From: Stenotrophomonas_A sp036566925
GTDB lineage: Bacteria; Pseudomonadota; Gammaproteobacteria; Xanthomonadales; Xanthomonadaceae
Direction: 5' to 3'
NCBI GenBank assembly: GCA_036566925.1
Contig: DATCVI010000055.1
Span: 1-64,000 of the forward strand
Length of the DNA stretch: 64,000 nucleotides
Positions 18,001 through 25,864 of the stretch are shown piece by piece. The translations under genes were made by a program, and so were the position numbers. The notes under the pieces are model-generated. The model saw only the letters and a program-made list of their open reading frames with translations. It had not been told where the DNA came from and did no database searches. Positions within the stretch are counted from its first letter, which is position 1. Each line of letters opens with the position of its first letter.

Positions 18001-18092
18001 GCGCCGGGAGCCGCCGCGAACAGGCTGGCGGCCAGGGCGCAGCACAGCAGGCTGCGGACGGGAAATTTGGCATTGGTTCGATTGGTTTTCAC
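15012..18092 (-). CDS. TonB-dependent receptor, Oar-like, paralogue 2
   Basis: A 1026-residue outer-membrane transporter with the same layout as its downstream neighbour: signal peptide (LLCCALAASLFAAAPGAFAQS), carboxypeptidase-regulatory-like domain (GLQPGTYRVEAAG), plug (SRNFLEFADAVPGM; YIDGVGQKSYVKEGG) and a barrel ending VRF. The GTG at 18092 is preferred over the ATG at 18137: GGAGGGG sits seven bases before it, exactly as in the paralogue, and the signal peptide then starts MKTNRTNAKF. Most of the plug and barrel aligns closely with paralogue 1, with differences concentrated in loops. This indicates tandem duplication followed by ligand divergence. An operator-like palindrome lies about 317 bases upstream. 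Confidence 0.93.
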   Translation of the reverse strand: MKTNRTNAKFPVRSLLCCALAASLFAAAPGAFAQSANANLRGKVTSQSAPAAGTEVVATNVATGAVRRATTGADGAYTVVGLQPGTYRVEAAGRTETVTVTVASTATLNIAAGEAAAPSAGAATTLDAVTVTAPTLLQEVRTSEVGKTVSLRQIQTTPQVSRNFLEFADAVPGMVFTRDAKGNTSLRGGAQNTSSTNVYIDGVGQKSYVKEGGVAGQFGSAGNPFPQLAIGEYKVITSNYKAEYGQVASSAVTAATKSGTNEFHGEAFYRYTDEDMRAMTPAERQAGQDKAVSAEKEYGFALGGPIVQDKLHFFMTYEAKRFDLPTTTVPDDGAAGAVGFLPANAASQLGADSQEFQEDLYFAKIDFEPTDRDRFELSYQDRDETQESFSGSTARSHGFISENTDTRWALRWNHSGDWFYNEVLATHEESFNNPIPITLGNGYIYTTPNGSNDATIVGIEGGSPLAAQTKGQKGWSLEDNFTLNAIEWHGEHTIKMGARYKDVDLYAADALDINPQFYYSLDNPDFPSDTPYKAFFTKPVTGIGGLAPSVKSNAKQYGLYIQDDWQVNDHLMLNIGVRWDYEKNPSYLNFVTPQNVVAALNSQDPNGPAGQTYADSLRLGGLDVNDYISTGNNRKAFDGAWQPRLGFSYDLNADEMHVIHGGAGRSYDRDLFDYLQLEVTKSALPQVTVNFRDPATGACYQGAAPCYDWNPALLNGLAGLQALIGNTSNAGTEVDLLNNNLKAPYSDQFSLGMSNQIGDWLTDATVTRVLSYDGFGFTLGNRYPNGNFFDTPSLCNPNATGYSQPWGCGVPTFGGLIVGNNGIKTRTTQILLSAQKPYSKESGWGASVAYTWTSARQTRDINEHYAFDAATLDDYPFIKSNAAARHRLVATANYDGFWGITFGGKLTLATPIPSNEFLCGPDPAFGSNEPACIPTGFNPQGNGKFLVGGKIFGYRSVDLQATKDFKIAGDWSAYARLDIINVFNFDNFTNILYVTDAAGNKRAFYNETGDIIGTPRQVKVEVGVRF

Positions 18093-18607
18093 GAAGACCC
18101 CTCCCGGGCCGTGCGCTGGATGGTTGATTTGTCTCATGCGTAAGACGGATACAACTTCGGATGTGAAAATCTTGCGGTTAAGTGCAAACGTCGGAAAAAT
18201 TTCGTAATGGAAGGCCGGTCGTCCGCGGCCTGGCCCAGCCGCACCTCGGGGTCAAAACCCTGGTGGGACGGGCGTTGCACCCATTCCGCGGGGCCAATCC
18301 TGGCCCTGCCTTGTCTCGTCATGGCCATCTGGGGCCGCTGCGTTGCGCATCTACCAACCTCGCCGCGACGGGGGGATCGCGGCACTCGGAGCGGAACCTA
18401 ACAGGAACTGCAAACGTTTACATGATGCGATGCAATATGTGACGGTCATCCAGAATTAACAGGGATGGCCTCGCCGGGCGGGGCACCGGGACACCGACGG
18501 ACAACACAGGACAGCGCCCCACGCCATGACACAGCTGCCTCCAGGCGCCTTGCCCCTGCAGGCCGCCCACCGGCAAGATGCGTGATCGATTGGGGAGTCG
18601 AAACGCC
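18093..18607. other. Long divergent intergenic region
   Basis: 515 bases between TonB receptor 2 and the divergent lipoprotein gene. It holds the receptor 2 ribosome binding site (18100-18104), an AT-rich stretch at 18165-18215 that probably contains its promoter, a TGCAAACG half-site at 18183-18190, and a full LacI-type palindrome at 18409-18422. Nothing in the rest looks like a gene. Confidence 0.6.
18409..18422. promoter_or_regulatory. LacI/GalR-family operator-like palindrome
   Basis: TGCAAACGTTTACA is palindromic at six of seven base pairs around a central CG and fits TGNAANCGNTTNCA at all fixed positions. Its left half, TGCAAACG, occurs again at 18183-18190, nearer the TonB receptor 2 start. 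Two spaced sites could support looping or a distal promoter. Which regulator binds is unknown. Confidence 0.55.
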
Positions 18608-19540
18608 ATGCCCTTGATGACCGCCCACCCTGCAACGTGGCGTCCCTTACCGTGGCTGCTGGCCGCCCTGTTGCTGCTGCCCGGCTGCAAGCGCGAGCCG
18701 GCGGAATTACCCGGCGCCACCGCCGAACCGGCCGCCACTGTGCGCGGGCTGGCCGAGCGCCTGCGCGCCAACGACCTGGCCGGCTTTGCCAAGGCCACGG
18801 TCACGCCGGAGCAGTATGTGCAACTCGACGTCGCGTGGCGCGAGGGCCACAGCCGCTGGCCATTGACCAGCCTGCCGCTGGGCGAGGATTTGCCGGGCCT
18901 GCTGCAATACCTGTCCGCCCCGGGCGCAGAGCAGCGCCTGCAACGCGCTTTCGACACCCAGATCGCAGGGCAGGACGCCGGCGTCAAGCAGGCGGCGCAC
19001 TCCTTGGGCCTGTTCGGCGTGCAATACCTGCGCAACCAGGGCGACTACAGCCCGGAGCAGCGCGCCCATTACGTGCAGTTGGTCAATGCGCTGGCCGGCT
19101 GGGCGGGCAACGCGCCCTTGGCCGACCGTCCGCATGCGCAAGCCGCGATTCCGCGCCTGGTCGCCGCTGCGCGCCGGACCGGCTTCTCCGACCCGGCCGC
19201 CATGCAGGCCGCAGGTATGGAGGAAAGCCTGCGCCGGCTCGGGCCGTTCGTGCAGGAGCTCAAGGCCGTACTCGACACATACGGCCTGGCCCTGGACACC
19301 AGCCTGGACCAGACCCGAGTCGGCCTGGTCAGCCAGGACGGCGACGTGGCCCGCGTGCACCTGCAATACCCCTTGGCCACCGAGCAGATCGATACCAGCG
19401 CCACGCTGGTGCGAATCAACGGCCATTGGTACCTGCAGGGCATCCAGGACGAAGTAAAGCGGGTGCTGCAGGCACCGGCACCGGCCGCGCCGGCCGCGGT
19501 ACCCGCAGATCAGGCGCCCGCACAGCCGCCTAAGCCATAA
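18608..19540 (+). CDS. Putative lipoprotein upstream of plsB
   Basis: A 310-residue protein of unknown function with a lipoprotein signal (WLLAALLLLPGC; Cys about residue 23). The mature part is mostly helical (VRGLAERLRANDLAGFAKATVT; YSPEQRAHYVQLVNALAGW) and ends in an Ala/Pro-rich tail of about 25 residues. A beta segment near the end (ARVHLQYPL ... VRINGHWYLQGI) looks like the close of a small NTF2-like or DUF-type domain. The start at 18608 has GGGGAG 10 bases upstream. The stop overlaps the plsB start (TAATG), so the two are likely coupled. I do not recognise the family. Confidence 0.7.
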   Translation: MPLMTAHPATWRPLPWLLAALLLLPGCKREPAELPGATAEPAATVRGLAERLRANDLAGFAKATVTPEQYVQLDVAWREGHSRWPLTSLPLGEDLPGLLQYLSAPGAEQRLQRAFDTQIAGQDAGVKQAAHSLGLFGVQYLRNQGDYSPEQRAHYVQLVNALAGWAGNAPLADRPHAQAAIPRLVAAARRTGFSDPAAMQAAGMEESLRRLGPFVQELKAVLDTYGLALDTSLDQTRVGLVSQDGDVARVHLQYPLATEQIDTSATLVRINGHWYLQGIQDEVKRVLQAPAPAAPAAVPADQAPAQPPKP

Positions 19541-22182
19541 TGGCGCCGATGCCCGAACAGAATAAATTGCCGTTCCCGGACGGCCAGCCCGACCCGGACC
19601 GCCCCGCCACCCCGACGCCGACCCCGGCGGCGGACGCTGTCCGCACGCCCATGGTGCCGCCCGGTGTCGGTGGCGCGCCGCGCCAGCCGCGGCGTCCGTT
19701 GTGGGCGCGCTTCCTCGGCCGCCTCGCCGATCCGTGGCTGGGGCTCACCATCGAGCCCGAGCAGCCCGGCCAGTACAACGACGGCCGCCCGGTGGTGTAC
19801 GTGCTGGAGGACTACGGTCTCTCCAATGCCCTGATCCTCGACAAGGCCTGCCGCGAGGCCGGCCTGCCTTCGCCACTGGTGCCGCTGCCGGGCGACCCGC
19901 TCGGGCGCAAGCGCGCCTACCTGGCCCTGTCGCGCCGCAGTAGCAGCAACTCGCTCATTCCCGAGCAGCGCGGCGCCAAGACCCATTCCGACTCGCTGGC
20001 CAAGCTGTTGCAGGCGCACCGTGCCCGCCCGGACCTCGACGTCCACCTGGTGCCGGTGTCGATCTTCGTCGGCCGTGCGCCGGACAAGCAGAGCGGCTGG
20101 TTCGCCGTGCTGTTCTCGGAAAACTGGGCGCTGGTCGGCCGCTTCCGCCGCCTGCTCTCGGTGCTGCTCAACGGCCGCACGACGATCGTCCGGTTCGCCC
20201 CCCCGATCTCGCTGCGCCAGACCCTCGACGAAGGCCTGCCGCCCGAACGCACCCTGCGCAAATTGCAGCGGGTGCTGCGTACTCACTTCCGCCGCATCCG
20301 CGAGGCGGTGATCGGCCCGGACCTGTCGACCCGGCGCCTGCTGGTGGACCAGGTGCTCGCGTCCGAATCGGTCCGCGAAGCCATTGCCGCCCAGGCCAAG
20401 CGGGACAACAGCAAGCCGATCGATGCCTGGCGCAAGGCGCATGCCCTGGCCTGGGAAGTGGCGGCCGACTATTCCAGCCCGGTAGTGCGTTCTGCCAGCT
20501 TCCTGTTGTCGCATGTCTGGAACCGGATCTACGCCGGTGTGCTGGTCCACCACCTGGACAAGCTCAAGCAGGCCGCGCCCGGTTACGAAGTGGTGTACGT
20601 GCCGAGCCACCGCAGCCACATGGATTACCTGCTGCTGTCCTACCTGCTGTACGAGCGCGGCATCGTACCGCCGCACATCGTGGCCGGCATCAACCTCAAC
20701 CTGCCGGTGGTCGGCACCCTGCTGCGCAAGGGCGGCGCCTTCTTCATCCGCCGCTCGATCCGCGGCAATGCCCTGTACTCGGCGGTGCTCAGCGAGTACG
20801 TGGCGCAGCTGGTGGCCGGTGGCTATTCGATCGAATACTTCGTCGAAGGCGGGCGTTCGCGCACCGGTCGCTTGCTGCAGCCGAAGGGCGGCATGATCGC
20901 GATGACGCTGCGCGCCTTCCTGCGCCAGCCGCGCAAGCCGGTGCTGTTCCAGCCGGTCTACATCGGCTACGAGAAGTTGATGGAGGGCAACAGCTACCTC
21001 GACGAACTCAGTGGCCGGCCCAAAGAAAAGGAATCCATCTGGGCGCTGTTGTGGGGGATCCCAAAGGTCCTCAAGCAGAACTACGGCCAGGTGGTGGTGA
21101 ACTTCGGCGAGCCGATCGCGCTCAACGATGTCCTGGCGCGCGAAGCGCCGGAGTGGGATGGCCAGCCGGTTTCCGAAGACGAGAAGCCCAGCTGGCTCTC
21201 GCGCGCTGTCGATAGCCTGGCCCTGCAGATCCAGGAGCACATCAACGGCGCCGCCGACGTCAATCCCATCAACTTCCTTGCCTTGGCCCTGCTGTCCACG
21301 CCCAAGCACGCGATGGGCGAGGCCGACCTGATCGCGCAGATCGAGTTGTGCAAGAAGCTGCTGGCCGAGATGCCGTATTCGGACCGGGTGACGGTGACCC
21401 CGCATTCGCCCGACCGCATCATTGCCCACGCCGAAGAGATCAACGTGCTTACCCGCACGCCGCATCCGCTTGGCGATGTGCTCAGCGTCAGCGGCGACAC
21501 CGCGGTGCTGTTGAGCTACTTCCGCAACAACGTGATTCATTTGTTCACCGCCTCGTCCTGGGTTGCCTGCTGCTTCCAGAACAATCGCCGCATGAGCCGC
21601 GCCGGCCTGGTGCGCCTGGGTCGCACGGTGTATCCGTTCCTGCAGGCCGAGCTGTTCCTGCCGTGGAGCGAGGACGAATTCGCCGCGCGCATCGAGCGCA
21701 CCATCGATGTCTTCGTGCGCGAAGGCCTGCTGATGAACGTCAACGAAGACGACGGCGGCATCCTGGCCCGCAACACGGGCCAGACCGACGAAGTATTCCG
21801 CCTGCGCGCCATCGGCCATTCGCTGCAACAGGCGTTCGAGCGCTACTACATCGCCATTTCGGTGCTGGTAAAGAACGGCCCGGGCACGCTCGGCGCCGCC
21901 GAGCTGGAGAGCCTGTGCCAGCAAGCCGCGCAGCGCCTGAGCCTGCTCTATGCGCCGGCTGCGCCCGAGTTCTTCGACAAGAGCCTGTTCCGCGGTTTTA
22001 TCCAGAAGATGCGCGAGCTGCGGCTGGTGTGGCCGGACGAGAACAGCAAGCTGGTGTTCGATGAAAGGCTGGATACGTGGGCCAAGGATGCGAAGTTCAT
22101 CCTTGGCCGCGAGCTGCGCCACACCATCGAGCGGGTGAGCCCTGCGGCGGCCAAGCCGGAAGAAGTTGTCACGCAGGATTGA
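19540..22182 (+). CDS. plsB: Glycerol-3-phosphate 1-O-acyltransferase
   Basis: An 880-residue inner-membrane acyltransferase making lysophosphatidate from sn-glycerol-3-phosphate and acyl-ACP or acyl-CoA, the first step of phospholipid synthesis. The acyltransferase blocks are present: block I HRSHMDY (His357, Asp362), GGAFFIRRS, block III FVEGGRSRTGR and block IV VLFQPVYIGYEKL. Length is close to the roughly 800-890 residues usual for PlsB. The N-terminal 40 residues are Pro-rich and variable. The start lies in a TAATG overlap with the upstream lipoprotein gene. A near copy of the last 34 codons follows downstream. Confidence 0.95.
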   Translation: MAPMPEQNKLPFPDGQPDPDRPATPTPTPAADAVRTPMVPPGVGGAPRQPRRPLWARFLGRLADPWLGLTIEPEQPGQYNDGRPVVYVLEDYGLSNALILDKACREAGLPSPLVPLPGDPLGRKRAYLALSRRSSSNSLIPEQRGAKTHSDSLAKLLQAHRARPDLDVHLVPVSIFVGRAPDKQSGWFAVLFSENWALVGRFRRLLSVLLNGRTTIVRFAPPISLRQTLDEGLPPERTLRKLQRVLRTHFRRIREAVIGPDLSTRRLLVDQVLASESVREAIAAQAKRDNSKPIDAWRKAHALAWEVAADYSSPVVRSASFLLSHVWNRIYAGVLVHHLDKLKQAAPGYEVVYVPSHRSHMDYLLLSYLLYERGIVPPHIVAGINLNLPVVGTLLRKGGAFFIRRSIRGNALYSAVLSEYVAQLVAGGYSIEYFVEGGRSRTGRLLQPKGGMIAMTLRAFLRQPRKPVLFQPVYIGYEKLMEGNSYLDELSGRPKEKESIWALLWGIPKVLKQNYGQVVVNFGEPIALNDVLAREAPEWDGQPVSEDEKPSWLSRAVDSLALQIQEHINGAADVNPINFLALALLSTPKHAMGEADLIAQIELCKKLLAEMPYSDRVTVTPHSPDRIIAHAEEINVLTRTPHPLGDVLSVSGDTAVLLSYFRNNVIHLFTASSWVACCFQNNRRMSRAGLVRLGRTVYPFLQAELFLPWSEDEFAARIERTIDVFVREGLLMNVNEDDGGILARNTGQTDEVFRLRAIGHSLQQAFERYYIAISVLVKNGPGTLGAAELESLCQQAAQRLSLLYAPAAPEFFDKSLFRGFIQKMRELRLVWPDENSKLVFDERLDTWAKDAKFILGRELRHTIERVSPAAAKPEEVVTQD

Positions 22183-22252
22183 GGGTGCGCGGTCAGTACC
22201 GGGCGCGTGGCGACGCGTTCGACCGACGGGCGCCCCAAGTGCTCCCTGGCGC

Positions 22253-22358
22253 GGGCCAAGGACGCCAAGTTCATCCTCGGCCGCGAGCTGCGCCACACCA
22301 TCGAGCGGGTGAGCCCTGCGGCGGCCAAGCCGGAAGAGGTTGTCACGCAGGATTGAGG
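22253..22358 (+). pseudogene. Duplicated 3' end of plsB
   Basis: These 106 bases repeat plsB 22079-22184 at an offset of exactly 174 bases, including the stop codon (22354-22356). Only about four differences are seen, all at third codon positions and all silent (Asp, Ala, Leu, Glu codons). The frame stays open between the two stops, so read-through would add 58 residues. There is no start or acyltransferase block, so it is a remnant, not a gene. Confidence 0.85.
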
Positions 22359-22376
22359 CGGCGGCCGCGCGCCGCC
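22357..22376 (+). terminator. Possible terminator after the plsB copy
   Basis: GGCGGCG pairs with CGCCGCC around a six-base loop, right after the duplicated stop codon and before the convergent DUF488 gene. There is no T-run, so the call is weak. Confidence 0.35.
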
Positions 22377-22382
22377 GATTGA

Positions 22383-22928
22383 TTAGCCGAACAAATCGCC
22401 GCTGATCCCGCCGGCGGGGTAATGCAACCGCCCTGCCGCGTCCACGCGCGCTGCCGGGTTGAGGCTGGCCGGAATGATGCCGTCGGCGACGATGTGCATC
22501 ACCGGTTCGCCCGCATGCAGCAAGTGGTCCGCCACGATCTGCCGGTGGCATTGTCGCCAATCGGCCTCGGCGCACATCATCACGCAGCCCCCCTCTTGGC
22601 CAAGTTCGCGCAGCTCGGCCAAGCCGGCTGCAAACTCAGGCCCCAGGGCATAGTCGGCGTAAGCGTGGAAAGCGCCCTTGCCCCAATGGGCATTGAGCGA
22701 CGGCGGCAATCCGTAATGGCCCTCGCGCCGACCTCCCAGCGCCGGCAAGTGGCGATAGCCGATGCCCGCTGCCGCCAGCGCGCCTATCAATGCCTTGCCG
22801 TTGAATTGCGGATTGAATCGCGAGCGCGGGATTGCGCGAACGTCGGCCAGCCAGCGCACGCCGGCGGGCAGCAGCAGATCGAGGAAAACCTCCCAGCGCC
22901 GATTTGAATGTCCGATCGTGTGGATCAC
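22383..22928 (-). CDS. DUF488 family protein
   Basis: A 181-residue DUF488 protein. It begins with the typical IHTIGHSNR, followed by WLADVRAIPRSRFNPQFN and the C-terminal CAEADWRQCHRQIVADHL, with conserved Cys and His residues. Biochemical function is not established. The start is a GTG overlapping the stop of the upstream DUF465 gene (GTGA), so the pair is translationally coupled. Confidence 0.86.
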   Translation of the reverse strand: MIHTIGHSNRRWEVFLDLLLPAGVRWLADVRAIPRSRFNPQFNGKALIGALAAAGIGYRHLPALGGRREGHYGLPPSLNAHWGKGAFHAYADYALGPEFAAGLAELRELGQEGGCVMMCAEADWRQCHRQIVADHLLHAGEPVMHIVADGIIPASLNPAARVDAAGRLHYPAGGISGDLFG

Positions 22929-23131
22929 GCCGGTTCGTCAGGGATCAGCGCGCTTTCGAGTCGGGCGATGCAGTCTTTCAGTTGCAGCTTGCGCTTCTTC
23001 AGCCGCTTGATCGTGAGCTCGTCCGCTGCCAGGTCGACCACGCGCCGACCGATCTCCTCGTCCAGGTCGCGATGTTCGCGACGGAGCGCGTTCAGGCGTT
23101 CGCTGACGGCGGCGGGGTCCAGGGTTTCCAT
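22925..23131 (-). CDS. YdcH-like small protein (DUF465)
   Basis: A 68-residue, highly charged, all-helical protein with the DUF465 pattern ERLNALRREHRDLDEEI ... IKRLKKRKLQLKDCI, predicted to form a two-helix coiled coil. Function unknown. Its stop overlaps the DUF488 start. The promoter must lie in the 58-bp divergent gap shared with ttcA. Confidence 0.85.
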   Translation of the reverse strand: METLDPAAVSERLNALRREHRDLDEEIGRRVVDLAADELTIKRLKKRKLQLKDCIARLESALIPDEPA

Positions 23132-23177
23132 TGCCTTCGAGCTTACACCGCCGGGTCGGCCGACACACTCGACCCGG

Positions 23178-23183
23178 TAGAAT
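23178..23183 (+). promoter_or_regulatory. Possible -10 element for ttcA
   Basis: TAGAAT ends six bases before the ttcA ATG. If used, the transcript would start at or almost at the start codon (leaderless). No good -35 is visible. Confidence 0.35.
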
Positions 23184-23189
23184 GCGCGG

Positions 23190-24122
23190 ATGAGCGCCGT
23201 CGTTTCCCTGCCCGATCCCCTGCCGCCGCGCCGCGTTGCGCGCACCGGCGCGGGCGAGCACGCCAAGCTGGCCAAGCGCCTGCGCCGGCAGGTCGGCCAG
23301 GCCATCGCCGACTACGGCATGATCGAGGCTGGCGACAAGGTGATGGTGTGCCTGTCCGGTGGCAAGGACAGCTACACCCTGCTGGACATCCTGCTGCAGC
23401 TGCAGAAAAAGGCACCGGTGGCGTTCGAACTGGTTGCGGTCAACCTCGACCAGAAGCAGCCGGGCTTTCCCGAGCACGTGCTGCCCGACTACCTGCGCGC
23501 GCTGGGCGTGGCGTACCACGTGATCGAGCAGGACACCTATTCGGTCGTGAGCCGCCTGATCCCCGAAGGCAAGACGATGTGCTCGCTGTGTTCGCGCATG
23601 CGTCGTGGCGCACTGTATGCCTATGCGCAGGCCAATGGCTTCAGCAAGATCGCGCTGGGCCACCACCGCGACGACCGCGTGGCGACGTTTTTCATGAACC
23701 TGTTCCACCATGCCAAGCTTTCGGGCATGCCGCCGAAGCTGCGCAGCGACGATGGCCATCACGTGGTCATCCGACCACTGGCCTACGTCGCCGAGCGCGA
23801 CATCGTCGAGTACGCGCAAGCGCGGCAATTCCCGATCATCCCGTGCAACCTGTGCGGCAGCCAGGAGAACCTGCAGCGGCGCCAGGTCGGGCTGATGCTG
23901 CAGCAGTGGGAAAAGGACTGCCCCGGCCGCCTCGAGCACATCGCCCGGGCCCTGGGGCAGGTCCATCCTTCGCATCTGGACGATCGCCAGCTGTTCGATT
24001 TCCTCGCACTCGGCCGCCCTGCCGACGCCGCACCACCGGATCCCACCGGCTGGTTGCCCGTTCGCGACGCCGATTCTCTTTCGTCTCCCTTGCCTGGTCC
24101 CTCATGTTCTTTCGCAACCTGA
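23190..24122 (+). CDS. ttcA: tRNA 2-thiocytidine biosynthesis protein TtcA
   Basis: A 310-residue PP-loop ATPase that adds sulfur to C32 of certain tRNAs through an iron-sulfur cluster. The PP-loop is SGGKDS (residues 56-61). Cluster cysteines are CSLC (131-134) and CNLC (219-222), with the family motif GHHRDD at 158-162. The C-terminal 40 residues are Pro-rich and variable. The last 19 bases overlap the rdgC start in another frame, so the two genes are probably one transcription unit. Confidence 0.95.
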   Translation: MSAVVSLPDPLPPRRVARTGAGEHAKLAKRLRRQVGQAIADYGMIEAGDKVMVCLSGGKDSYTLLDILLQLQKKAPVAFELVAVNLDQKQPGFPEHVLPDYLRALGVAYHVIEQDTYSVVSRLIPEGKTMCSLCSRMRRGALYAYAQANGFSKIALGHHRDDRVATFFMNLFHHAKLSGMPPKLRSDDGHHVVIRPLAYVAERDIVEYAQARQFPIIPCNLCGSQENLQRRQVGLMLQQWEKDCPGRLEHIARALGQVHPSHLDDRQLFDFLALGRPADAAPPDPTGWLPVRDADSLSSPLPGPSCSFAT

Positions 24123-25012
24123 CGCTGTTCCGCTTCCCCACCACCCTCGACTTTTCCGAAATCGACAAGCTCCTGCCCGAGGCCCTGCTCAAGCCGGTCG
24201 GCCCGCTGGAGCTGACCTCGCGTGGCTTCATTTCGCCGTTCGGTCGCGATGAGCAGGAAGTGCTCTCGCACCGCCAGGGCGATTTCCTCTGGCTGACCGT
24301 CGGCGGCGAAGACAAGATCCTTCCCGGCTCGGTGGTCAACGACCTGCTCGCGCGCAAGCTCGCCGAGATCGAGGAAAAAGAAGGCCGCAAGCCCGGCGGA
24401 CGCGCGCGCAAGCGCCTCAAGGACGATCTGGTGCACGAGCTGTTGCCGCGTGCCTTCGTCAAGAGTTCGCGCACCGACGCCATGCTCGACCTGCAGCACG
24501 GCTACGTCGCCGTCGACACCTCCAGCCGCAAGAGCGGCGAGAACGTGATGTCGGAGATTCGTGGCTTGCTGGGCTCGTTCCCGGCGCTGCCGCTGAATGC
24601 CGAAGTGGCGCCGCGCGCCATCCTCACCGGCTGGATTGCCGGCGAGCCCCTGCCTGAAGGGCTCAGTCTCGGCGAAGAATGCGAGATGAAGGATCCGATC
24701 GAGGGCGGTGCAGTGGTCAAGTGCCAGCACCAGGAACTGCGCTGCGAGGAAATCGACAAGCACCTGGAAGCCGGCAAGCAGGTGACCAAGCTGGCGTTGA
24801 TCCTCGACGACCACGTTTCCTTCGTGCTGGGCGACGACTTGGTGATCCGCAAGCTCAAGTTCCTGGACGGCGCATTGGACCAGCTCGAAGGCACCGACCA
24901 GGACGGCGTGCGCGCCGAACTGGACGCGCGTTTCGCGCTGATGAGCGCCGAGGTGCGGCGCCTGTTCCTGCTGCTCGAAGAAGCGTTGAAGTTGAGCAAG
25001 GCCGAGACCTGA
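24104..25012 (+). CDS. rdgC: Recombination-associated protein RdgC
   Basis: A 302-residue RdgC, a ring-shaped dimer that binds double-stranded DNA and limits RecA loading. Family segments include FFRNLTLFRFP at the start, GFISPFG, FLWLTVGGEDKILPGSVVN, RAILTGWIAGEPLP and LALILDDHVSFVLGDDLVI. Length matches the family. The ATG lies inside the 3' end of ttcA. The gene is followed by a 46-bp gap and a peptidase gene on the same strand. Confidence 0.94.
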   Translation: MFFRNLTLFRFPTTLDFSEIDKLLPEALLKPVGPLELTSRGFISPFGRDEQEVLSHRQGDFLWLTVGGEDKILPGSVVNDLLARKLAEIEEKEGRKPGGRARKRLKDDLVHELLPRAFVKSSRTDAMLDLQHGYVAVDTSSRKSGENVMSEIRGLLGSFPALPLNAEVAPRAILTGWIAGEPLPEGLSLGEECEMKDPIEGGAVVKCQHQELRCEEIDKHLEAGKQVTKLALILDDHVSFVLGDDLVIRKLKFLDGALDQLEGTDQDGVRAELDARFALMSAEVRRLFLLLEEALKLSKAET

Positions 25013-25058
25013 GTCGAGGTGACGCAGGCGCCCGCCACGGGCGTATGCTGTCTTGGCC

Positions 25059-25850
25059 ATGGCGAAGTTCCTCCCCCGACTGATCGCCTCGTCGCCCCGC
25101 ACCGTGCAACGCGATTGCGTGCGCCTGCGCCTGGACGACGAGCAGGAAATCGAAGTGCTGCGCGTCCGCGACCCGCGTGCGCGGCGGATCAAGCTGAGCG
25201 TGGATGAGCGTGGCGCGCGACTGACCCTGCCGACGCGCGCCAGCCTGGTCGCCGGCGAGCGTTTCCTGCTCGAACATCGGCAATGGCTGGCCGAGCAGTT
25301 GGCGCGCTATGCCCAGGACACGTTGGCGCTGCCGCTCGAGCGCGGCGCCGCCGGACAGCACTTGCCGCTACGCGGCGAAATGCTGTCCTTGCACTGGCAT
25401 GAGGCCCGCTACGCGCGCATCGAGATCGACGCGCAGGGCGCGCATTTCCATTTGCCGGCGCGCGCTGGCAGCGCGGCCATGGCACGCGCCGTGCGCGATT
25501 TCTATGAGTCGCAAGCCCGCGCCGACATCGGCCGCTGGCTGCCGCGCTACCTGCCGGGCCTGCCACGCGCACCCGCGCGGGTGCGGCTGAAGGTGATGTC
25601 TTCGCAATGGGGTTCGCTGGCGCCCGACGGCACCATGGCGCTGGACCTGGCGCTGGTGCTCGGCCGCGCCTCGGCCTTCGAGTACGTGCTGGTCCACGAG
25701 GTCTGCCATCTGATCCAGGCCAATCATTCGCCGGCATTCTGGCGCGAGGTCGAGCGGCGCTTCCCGCTATGGCGCGAGGAGCGCGATTACTTCCAGCGCG
25801 AAGGACGCTCGCTCAAGGCCCAGCTGCGGTGCTTGCTGCAGGCCGGCTGA
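25059..25850 (+). CDS. YgjP-like zinc metallopeptidase (M48-related, DUF45)
   Basis: A 263-residue YgjP/SprT-like predicted metalloprotease. The zinc motif is HEVCH (His213, Glu214, His217) followed by NHSPAFW, which supplies the third His. The N-terminal half has the usual family strand-rich part (RRIKLSVDERGARLTLP), and MSSQWGSLAPDGTMALD precedes the active site. No signal peptide, so cytosolic. Substrate unknown. The ATG at 25059 is preferred over an in-frame TTG two codons earlier. Confidence 0.87.
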   Translation: MAKFLPRLIASSPRTVQRDCVRLRLDDEQEIEVLRVRDPRARRIKLSVDERGARLTLPTRASLVAGERFLLEHRQWLAEQLARYAQDTLALPLERGAAGQHLPLRGEMLSLHWHEARYARIEIDAQGAHFHLPARAGSAAMARAVRDFYESQARADIGRWLPRYLPGLPRAPARVRLKVMSSQWGSLAPDGTMALDLALVLGRASAFEYVLVHEVCHLIQANHSPAFWREVERRFPLWREERDYFQREGRSLKAQLRCLLQAG

Positions 25851-25864
25851 CGCCGCCAGGCACG

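Noticed and set aside
19510..22575. A 1021-codon minus-strand frame opposite plsB
   Set aside because: plsB has all acyltransferase motifs; the antisense translation is low-complexity and crosses into DUF488.
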